A DNA stretch of 19,487 nt from Spirochaetales bacterium. Its GTDB lineage: Bacteria; Spirochaetota; Spirochaetia; SZUA-6; DRHE01. The translations under genes and the position numbers were made by a program. The notes under the pieces were generated by a model, which saw only the letters and a list, made by a program, of their open reading frames with translations, had not been told where the DNA came from and searched no databases. The stretch lies in assembly GCA_016935715.1 (NCBI GenBank), contig JAFGQJ010000009.1:1-19487 (forward strand). The letters are read 5' to 3'. Shown here in pieces: positions 13,914-19,487 of this stretch (positions within the stretch are counted from its first letter, which is position 1; every line of letters starts with the position of its first letter).

Positions 13914-15227
13914 CTACGGGTACAGCCGGCTGATCGTGCGCGGGAACGGGATGGCCTCCCGGATGTGACGGGTGCCGCACAGCCAGGTCACGGTCCGCTC
14001 CAGCCCGATGCCGAAACCGGAGTGGGGTACGGAGCCGAAGCGGCGCAGCTCGAGGTACCAGGTGTAGGCCTGTTCGGGAAGCTTTTCCTCGTGGATGCGG
14101 GCCAGCAGCTTGTCGTGATCATCCTCCCTCTGGGAGCCGCCGATGATCTCTCCGTATCCTTCCGGCGCCAGGAGGTCGGCGCAGAGAACCGTCTGCGGGT
14201 CTTCCGGATTTTCCTTCATGTAGAAGGCTTTGGCCTTTTTCGGATAGTTGACCACGAACACCGGTTTCTCGTACCTGTTGGACAGGAGCGTTTCGTCTTC
14301 AGCGCCCAGATCGCTGCCCCACTCGATGGCCCGGCCCTGCTGCTGCAGCCACTTCACCGCTTCCCCGTAGTCGATGCGGGGGAACGGTGGGCTGATCTTT
14401 TCCAGCTTCTCCACATCCCGCCCGAGGATCTTCAGCTCCTCTGCGCAGCGGGAGAGAATGTCCCGGGCAAGGGCGCAGATCATGTCCTCCTGCAGCTGCA
14501 GATTGCCCGCGTTGTCCAGGTAGGCAACCTCCGCCTCGAGCATCCAAAACTCGGTCAGATGACGGCGGGTCTTGGATTTTTCCGCTCGGAATGTCGGGCC
14601 GAAGTTGAACACCTTGCCGAAGGCGACGCAGGCGGCTTCCAGGTACAGCTGGCCGGTTTGGGCCAGATAGGCGTTGCCCATGTCGAAGTAGGGCACCTCG
14701 AAAAGGGTGCCGGCGCTCTCCCCGATAGATCCAGTGAGGATCGGCGTATCGATCAGGATGAAGCCGCGCTCGTTGAAGAAGCTCCTGAGAGAGAAAATCG
14801 CCGCGTGGCGAACCTTCAGCAGGGCGCCGGGCTGGCTGGAGCGCAGCCACAGGTGGCGTTTCTCCAGGAGGAAATCGATACCGTGCTCCTTCTTCGCTAT
14901 GGGGAAATCCTCCTCCGGGTTCTGGATCACGGCAAGGCCAGTCACCGACAGCTCGTAACCGCTCGGGGCGCGCTCGTCCCTGCGCACCTGCCCGCTTACC
15001 ACCACGGAGGCTTCCATCTTGAGGGTTCCGATGGTCTCGAAGCTTGCCGGATCGCACTCCCCAGCGACGGCCACAGCCTGAATGCGGCCCGTTCCGTCAC
15101 GTAGCTGGAGAAAATGGATCTTCCCCTTGGAACGGAGGTTGTACAGCCAGCCGGCTATCCGGATTTCCCGATCTTCATGGCGGGCGATGTCGGCGATGCT
15201 GGCGATCGGCGGTGTGCTGTGCTTCAT
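13914..15227 (-). CDS. asnS: asparaginyl-tRNA synthetase
   Basis: Class IIb synthetase that ligates asparagine to tRNA-Asn. The 437-aa protein begins with an OB-fold anticodon-binding domain (about 18-110: IRIAGWLYNLRSKGKIHFLQ, then LRDGTG). Class II motif 2 is FRAEKSKTRRHLTEFWMLE, and motif 3 is GFGIGLERTVTWLCG near the C-terminus, followed by IPFPRTISRLYP. The AsnRS-type ending LYP and motif 2 favour AsnRS over AspRS. The length is slightly below the 460-470 residues of the E. coli enzyme. Its ATG overlaps the fliG stop codon (ATGA at 15227-15224), with AAGG 8 nt upstream, so translation is probably coupled to fliG. Pairing a motor-switch paralogue with a synthetase has no obvious functional logic. 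Confidence 0.94.
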   Translation of the reverse strand: MKHSTPPIASIADIARHEDREIRIAGWLYNLRSKGKIHFLQLRDGTGRIQAVAVAGECDPASFETIGTLKMEASVVVSGQVRRDERAPSGYELSVTGLAVIQNPEEDFPIAKKEHGIDFLLEKRHLWLRSSQPGALLKVRHAAIFSLRSFFNERGFILIDTPILTGSIGESAGTLFEVPYFDMGNAYLAQTGQLYLEAACVAFGKVFNFGPTFRAEKSKTRRHLTEFWMLEAEVAYLDNAGNLQLQEDMICALARDILSRCAEELKILGRDVEKLEKISPPFPRIDYGEAVKWLQQQGRAIEWGSDLGAEDETLLSNRYEKPVFVVNYPKKAKAFYMKENPEDPQTVLCADLLAPEGYGEIIGGSQREDDHDKLLARIHEEKLPEQAYTWYLELRRFGSVPHSGFGIGLERTVTWLCGTRHIREAIPFPRTISRLYP

Positions 15228-16261
15228 TCGACAACCTTGTCCCCGTCTTTGATGATGCTGATCTCACCCTTCTCCTTCTGGAGCTTGATGTAGTCGAGGA
15301 AGTCCGCAACCGCCTTGTCCACCTCCGAACGGAACACGGTGCCGATGTCCTCGCTCTCGGCCAGGATCGATGCCCAGCGCCGCGCGGATACGTTGGTTCT
15401 GATCTGCCCAATCTGTTTCTCGGTCAAGCCCTTGCACAGGAGGGCCAGCTCGTTGTCGGAGAAGTCCCGCAGTATTGACTGCAGATCCCGGTCGCTGATC
15501 CGCAGCAAAACGTCCATGGTGACGAGTTTTTTCTCGATCTCTTTGGCCAGAACCGGTTCGTTCAGCTCCAGCTGTTCCATGATCTCCCGCTCGTCGGCGT
15601 ACTTCATGTTTCGCAGGATCTCCGCCAATACGGACTGGCCGTCGATCTCCTGGGTGATGATCTGGCCCTGGGCGCGGATCTTGTCCTTGAGCGCGCCTTC
15701 GGCCTGCCGGAGAACCTCCGGATTGATCTCCTTGAGCGCGGCCATGCGCCTGACCACCTGCAGCTGCACCTCCTCTCCAAGGGAGCGCAGCAGCTCGGCG
15801 GCACGCTCCGGCGAGAGGTGCGGGAGGATCGCAGTCAGAACGGGAGCCGATTCATCCTTCAAAAGCAGCCGGACCTGCTCGAAGTCCAGGTCCATCAGGA
15901 AAGAGAAGGGATGGGGGGCGGTGCGGTTTTTCAGCTTATTGACCAGGGCGTTCGCTCTGTCTTCATCGAAGGCCCTGCGCAGGATCGCCTCGGCCATGCC
16001 CAGGCCCCCCCGCGCCACCAGATCCTGGGTTTTCAGGAGGTAGCCGAATTCCTCGAGGATATTGGCTGCTTCGCCGGAGTCGATCCTGTCGACCTGGGCG
16101 ATCTCCCTGGTGATTCCCGCCACCTCTTCCTCGTCCAGATGCTTCATTACCCGCGCAGCCTCTTCCTTGCCGAGGAGCATGAGGAAGCGGGCGGCTTTGG
16201 AATAGCCCTTGTCGCGGAGATTGTCCTTGACGTCCCGGGGATCCATGTTTGGTTGGTCCAT
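15224..16261 (-). CDS. FliG-family motor-switch paralogue (FliG1-like), divergent
   Basis: A 345-aa protein with the full FliG layout: N-domain (about 20-75; KAARFLMLLGKEEAARVMKH), middle armadillo-like domain (about 116-195) and C-domain (about 230-330; SDRDLQSILRDFSDNELALL, then CKGLTEKQ). FliG couples FliF to FliM and carries the charged ridge that meets the stator. Two departures stand out. The FliM-binding EHPQ motif is replaced by E137-S-A-P140. The usual NMS.RAAE helix in the C-domain reads NVSARRWASIL. Spirochaetes commonly carry two FliG proteins, and the one outside the main flagellar cluster (FliG1) is functionally different, which fits this orphan gene. ATG 16261 has no ribosome site and follows a -10 box by 9 nt; ATG 16246 is an alternative. 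asnS overlaps its 3' end. Confidence 0.88.
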   Translation of the reverse strand: MDQPNMDPRDVKDNLRDKGYSKAARFLMLLGKEEAARVMKHLDEEEVAGITREIAQVDRIDSGEAANILEEFGYLLKTQDLVARGGLGMAEAILRRAFDEDRANALVNKLKNRTAPHPFSFLMDLDFEQVRLLLKDESAPVLTAILPHLSPERAAELLRSLGEEVQLQVVRRMAALKEINPEVLRQAEGALKDKIRAQGQIITQEIDGQSVLAEILRNMKYADEREIMEQLELNEPVLAKEIEKKLVTMDVLLRISDRDLQSILRDFSDNELALLCKGLTEKQIGQIRTNVSARRWASILAESEDIGTVFRSEVDKAVADFLDYIKLQKEKGEISIIKDGDKVVE

Positions 16262-16270
16262 GATGGGCCT

Positions 16271-16300
16271 ATGATAGCATCCCGATCTGCAGCGGGTCAA
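16271..16300 (-). promoter_or_regulatory. promoter of the fliG-like/asnS operon, near-leaderless
   Basis: Minus strand: TTGACC (16300-16295), 18-bp spacer, TATCAT (16276-16271), then 9 nt to ATG 16261. A start about 7 nt past the -10 would leave a leader of two or three bases at most. Confidence 0.5.
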
Positions 16301-16337
16301 TTCGGGAGGCCGCCCGGGGTGCAGGCCGGCCGGGGGA

Positions 16338-17399
16338 TCAGAGGGACAGCTCGGCAGCCGGCCGGGCGTCCAGCTCGTCGTACATCTTGTCGAGCAGCTC
16401 CGGCAGAGGCAGGGGCCGGTTGTACTGCAGCTTGCACTCCTCCTGCCAGGGCAGGCCGGTGCCCAGAGATTCGTTGCCGATCAGCTGTTCGGCCCGCTGC
16501 GGGTCGCCGCCGCCCTCCAGAATCTCGCGGATCTGCAACAGCGCGGGTACCGTTTCTCTCAGGGCTTTCTCCCAGAGCTCCGGAAAGCTTTCCCGATGCC
16601 GCCACTGCCTGTTGCAGGGATGGGTCCAGGTGCCGTTTCCGAGATTGAGAAAATCGATCTCTTCCGGGATTTCGAAGGGATGGAACAGAGCCAGGCGGCG
16701 CCGGTCTTCGCCGGAGATGCGGTCCCGCTCGTAGGCCACCCGCCTGAAGTGCGGATTCTGAGGATCGATAAAAGTGTAGAAATCCACGGAGTCGATGTAG
16801 GCGTTTTCTACCCGCCTCCGGTCTCTGGATTTGAAGTGGGTGTTCGGATAGGCGGCATTGAGACCCTTCACCAGGGTCTTCACGATCCCGTAGGGAAGCA
16901 TGGCACCGCAGTCCAGCGGTGGCAGCAGACTGAACCGGCGGATGTCCAGATCACGTTTTCGCTTGAGCATCAGAACGTCGAGGATACGTTCCAAAAAGAT
17001 GTGGCAGCGGTAGTAGCGCTCCGTCTCTTCCCGCTCGGCTTCCACCCATCCCGAGAAATATTCTATGAAGGGATGGGTTGCCCTGTCCAGAAAGGGGTGG
17101 GTGGCGAAGCCCAGGATGTAGGCCCTGATCAGGGGCAGCTGCTCGCAGTCCTTGGCTTCCAGGCGGCGGAGCTCGCGGATCATGTGGGCAACCAGCCGTC
17201 CGTATCCCTCCCGGTGGGCGTTTACACCGAATTTCAAGCCGGTGGGTTTGCTGCGCTGATTGTGGTAAAAAAAATCGGGGCCCTGCGCCCCGAAGCGGAA
17301 GATATTCCCGTGCTCTGCCAGGATATTCTCCGCCGCCTCACCCAGGGCGTCGCGGAGAGTGTCTTCGGCAAAAATCAGATGGCAGATCTGCGACGGCAT
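16338..17399 (-). CDS. zinc-dependent phospholipase C-domain protein
   Basis: A 353-aa protein whose N-terminal half resembles the zinc-dependent phospholipase C (S1-P1-like) fold. Candidate zinc ligands are H7 in ICHLIFAED, D42 in GAQGPDFFY, H62 in NAHREG, and H101, D105 and H109 in ATHPFLDRATHPF. No signal peptide or lipobox is visible, so unlike secreted clostridial enzymes it would be cytoplasmic, and the substrate is unknown. The C-terminal half (about 185-353) is not recognised; it is rich in Arg, Glu and Trp. AGGGA stands 6 nt before the ATG. It follows dnaJ by 72 nt on the same strand and may share its transcript, although TTGCCG and TACTTT in that gap could form a weak separate promoter. 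Confidence 0.8.
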   Translation of the reverse strand: MPSQICHLIFAEDTLRDALGEAAENILAEHGNIFRFGAQGPDFFYHNQRSKPTGLKFGVNAHREGYGRLVAHMIRELRRLEAKDCEQLPLIRAYILGFATHPFLDRATHPFIEYFSGWVEAEREETERYYRCHIFLERILDVLMLKRKRDLDIRRFSLLPPLDCGAMLPYGIVKTLVKGLNAAYPNTHFKSRDRRRVENAYIDSVDFYTFIDPQNPHFRRVAYERDRISGEDRRRLALFHPFEIPEEIDFLNLGNGTWTHPCNRQWRHRESFPELWEKALRETVPALLQIREILEGGGDPQRAEQLIGNESLGTGLPWQEECKLQYNRPLPLPELLDKMYDELDARPAAELSL

Positions 17400-17471
17400 A
17401 GCTTTCCCTATCTTTCCCTACAAAGTAATAACTAATCTGTTTATCGGCAAAATACTGGCTCGGGCGGCCCT

Positions 17472-18503
17472 CTACCACCGCCGCGGCTGGAAGCTGGAAG
17501 CCCTGGAAAGCTCTTCGTACAGCTGCCGCTCCCGGTCGCTGATGTTTTTCGGCACCTCGATGCGGATGCGCACGTAGAGATCCCCGTGGCCCCCGTTCTT
17601 CCTGGGAAATCCCTTCCCTTTGAGGCGAAGACGCTGACCGCTCTGGGTCCCGGGCTGCAGCTTGACCGAGGCTCTGCCGCCGATGATCGGGACATCGATG
17701 CGCGCTCCCAGGGCCGCCTCCCATGGTGCAACCGGTGCGTCCAGCTCCAGATCGGCCCCGTTGAGGCGGAATACCGGATGGGGAGCGATGCGCACCCGCA
17801 GGTAGAGATCTCCAGGGGTGCCCCCACTGCCCGTGCCGCGGCCCGAAATCCTGCCTCCCTGGCCGCGCAGGCGGAGGCGCTGCCCGTCGGTGGTGCCGGC
17901 GGGAATCTTGACCTCCAGGGTTCTTGTTTCACCGGCAGGTTGACCGCTGGCCGGATCCCTGGACTCCAGGGTCACGCTGCGCTTCGTTCCCCGGTAGGCC
18001 TCCTCCAGGGGAATGGTAATTTCCGCCTCCTGGTCCTGGCCGCGAAAACCCCGGCCCCCTGTTCCGGCCCGGCCGGCGGCTGCGCCGCCGCCGAATCCGC
18101 CCACGCCGCCTCCGAACAGGGTCTCGAAGAAGTCACTGAATCCGGAGAAAGGGGAATCCCCGAAGCCGTCGAAGATCCGGAAGCCGTATCCGTTGGTACC
18201 GGTTCCCCGGCGGGATCGGGTCCCCGTTCCGAAGTTGAAAAAGTCCCAGCCTGGAGGCGGGGTGAAATCCTGCCCCGCCTTCCAGTTGTCGCCGAGAGCA
18301 TCGTAACGCTTGCGTTTCTCGGGATCCCGCAGGACTTCATAGGCTTCACCTATGCGCTTGAACCTGTCCTCCGCATCCGAGCTCTTGTTGATGTCCGGAT
18401 GGTATTTGCGGGCCAGTTTTCTGTAGGCCGCGTGGATCTGTTCCTGACTCGCGTCCCTTGCGACCCCGAGTGTCTCGTAGTAATCCTGGTACTTTACAGC
18501 CAT
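17472..18503 (-). CDS. DnaJ/CbpA-type co-chaperone without zinc finger
   Basis: A 343-aa Hsp40 co-chaperone that would stimulate DnaK ATPase. J-domain at 1-70 with HPD at 35-37 (KYHPDINK). A Gly/Phe-rich segment (about 85-155, FSGFSDFFETLFGGGVGG followed by glycine-rich sequence) comes next. Two C-terminal beta-barrel substrate domains (about 160-335) begin with EAEITIPLEEAYRGTKR and repeat GQRLRLRGQGG and GQRLRLKGKGF. The four CxxCxGxG zinc motifs of classical DnaJ are absent, so this is a class B (CbpA-like) protein, although it occupies the place directly after dnaK. Its ATG is 15 nt after the dnaK stop codon; the only purine-rich ribosome site, GGAGAGG, lies at the very end of dnaK. Co-expression with dnaK is likely. 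A classical dnaJ may exist elsewhere. Confidence 0.93.
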   Translation of the reverse strand: MAVKYQDYYETLGVARDASQEQIHAAYRKLARKYHPDINKSSDAEDRFKRIGEAYEVLRDPEKRKRYDALGDNWKAGQDFTPPPGWDFFNFGTGTRSRRGTGTNGYGFRIFDGFGDSPFSGFSDFFETLFGGGVGGFGGGAAAGRAGTGGRGFRGQDQEAEITIPLEEAYRGTKRSVTLESRDPASGQPAGETRTLEVKIPAGTTDGQRLRLRGQGGRISGRGTGSGGTPGDLYLRVRIAPHPVFRLNGADLELDAPVAPWEAALGARIDVPIIGGRASVKLQPGTQSGQRLRLKGKGFPRKNGGHGDLYVRIRIEVPKNISDRERQLYEELSRASSFQPRRW

Positions 18504-18518
18504 GCTTCAAGTACTAAT

Positions 18519-19487
18519 TTACCTCTCCGAAAATTCGGCGTCAATCACCTCATCGTCCTGTCCCCGGCCCGAGCCATTTTCCGTGGCGGTTGCACCCTGG
18601 TTTCCGTGTCCGTTTCCGCCCTGGGCGCGGTATTCCTGCCCCGGTTGGCCGTACGCCTGGGAAGAGATGTTGTAGGAGGCCTGCTGCAGCTGCTCCTTCA
18701 GCTCCCGCACGCGCTCCAGCGGAGCCTGCTCCTGGATCGCCCGGCGGATATCGGAGATCAGCTGCTCGCAGCGGGCCTTCTCATGGGAGGGAACCTTGTC
18801 GCCGAGGTTCTGAATGGCCTTTTCCACCTGGTAGGCCAGGGTCTCGGCCTGGTTTCGCTCCTCCACGGTCTGCTTGCGCTGCCTGTCCTCCGCGGCGTTC
18901 GATTCGGCTTCCCGAACCATTCTTTCGATATCGGTTTTCTCCAGGTTGGTCGATCCGCTGATCGTGATCTTTTGCTCCTTGCCCGTATCCTTGTCCTTCG
19001 CCGAAACATTGAGAATCCCGTTGGCGTCGATGTCGAAGGATACCTCTATCTGGGGGATCCCCCGAGGCGCCGGACGGATGCCTTCCAGCTTGAACTGGCC
19101 CAGCGTCCTGTTGTCCCGGGCCATGGACCGTTCGCCCTGAAGCACCACGATATCGACAGCGGTCTGGTTGTCGTCGGCCGTGGAGAACACCTCCGAGCGC
19201 CGCGCCGGAATCGTGGTGTTGCGCTCGATGATCCGGGTCATCACCCCGCCCAGGGTTTCCACGCCCAGTGACAGCGGGGTGACGTCCAGCAGGAGCACGT
19301 CCTGTACGTCTCCCTGGATGATCCCGGCCTGGACCGCCGCGCCGATTGCCACCACCTCATCGGGGTTGACCGACATGTTGGCCTGTTTCCCGCCGGTGAG
19401 CTCTCTGACCAGCTCCTGGACCGCAGGGATCCGGGTCGAACCCCCGACCAGCACCACCTCGTCGATATCCTTCGCGCTCAGCTTGGC
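18519..19487 (-). CDS. dnaK: chaperone protein DnaK (Hsp70), C-terminal part, cut by the window edge
   Basis: The visible 322 residues cover the end of the nucleotide-binding domain (ILVGGSTR-like VVLVGGSTRIPAVQEL), the interdomain linker DVLLLDVTPLSLG, and the substrate-binding beta-sandwich (NTTIPARRSEVFSTADDNQT and FDIDANGILNVSAKDK). They continue through the helical lid and a Gly/Gln/Asn-rich tail ending DDEVIDAEFSER, the conserved DnaK terminus. The frame is open to the right edge, so about 300 N-terminal residues and the promoter are outside; no start codon should be assigned at 19457. Stop TAA is at 18521-18519. It is the first gene seen of a dnaK-dnaJ-phospholipase-domain cluster. Confidence 0.97.
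   Translation of the reverse strand, partial: AKLSAKDIDEVVLVGGSTRIPAVQELVRELTGGKQANMSVNPDEVVAIGAAVQAGIIQGDVQDVLLLDVTPLSLGVETLGGVMTRIIERNTTIPARRSEVFSTADDNQTAVDIVVLQGERSMARDNRTLGQFKLEGIRPAPRGIPQIEVSFDIDANGILNVSAKDKDTGKEQKITISGSTNLEKTDIERMVREAESNAAEDRQRKQTVEERNQAETLAYQVEKAIQNLGDKVPSHEKARCEQLISDIRRAIQEQAPLERVRELKEQLQQASYNISSQAYGQPGQEYRAQGGNGHGNQGATATENGSGRGQDDEVIDAEFSER

Noticed and set aside
12549..15104. Long + strand frames opposite the beta-CASP RNase and asnS genes
   Set aside because: Both opposite-strand genes carry complete catalytic motifs. The + strand translations are His/Gly/Val-rich and without domains.
17586..19271. 561-codon open frame on the + strand across dnaJ and dnaK
   Set aside because: It runs antisense through two conserved chaperone genes and their junction. 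No family motif is visible, and such long shadow frames are expected at this base composition.

Overview
The window is GC-rich bacterial chromosome, densely packed with ordinary protein genes. Several features point to a free-living, high-GC spirochaete. The alanyl-tRNA synthetase lacks the usual C-terminal third. A FliG paralogue lies outside any flagellar operon. The synthase at the left end matches the Leptospira-type citramalate synthase. The phylum assignment is inference from gene content, not from a search. I see no rRNA, tRNA, CRISPR array or intact insertion sequence.

Left block (about 1-4060, + strand): a sigma70-type promoter, a 34-codon leader ORF with nine Ile and three Leu codons in a 15-codon run, an intrinsic terminator, and then cimA-leuC-leuD. 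One arm of the terminator can instead pair with a segment just after the Ile run. This is the layout of a ribosome-mediated attenuator. Together with a pyruvate-type active-site pocket in the synthase, it suggests an isoleucine-sensing operon making 2-oxobutanoate from pyruvate (citramalate pathway), with LeuCD probably shared with leucine synthesis.

4237-6753 (+): two overlapping TPR-protein genes and rlmN (23S rRNA/tRNA m2A methyltransferase). 6763-7923 (-): a lower-GC AAA/DUF4143 ATPase with a near-perfect promoter placed directly against its start codon. 8061-9077 (+): a pirin. 9105-10919 (-): a short alaS. 10985-about 11473 (-): a TM2 membrane protein, divergent from a HAD phosphatase/mutase gene (11610-12281, +).

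12282-12446 is a small intergenic island. It holds two opposing terminators and, between them, five 9-bp tandem units inside an 8-bp inverted repeat. 12447-16261 (-) is a fliG-like gene, asnS and a beta-CASP metallo-beta-lactamase RNase gene, probably one transcript in the order fliG > asnS > RNase. 16338 to the right edge (-) is dnaK (5' end cut off by the window), a zinc-finger-less dnaJ, and a zinc-dependent phospholipase C-domain protein.

The points most worth a second look are the Ile attenuator, the repeated occurrence of promoters 7-9 nt upstream of start codons (predicted leaderless mRNAs), the FliG paralogue without the EHPQ FliM-binding motif, and the tandem/inverted repeat island.
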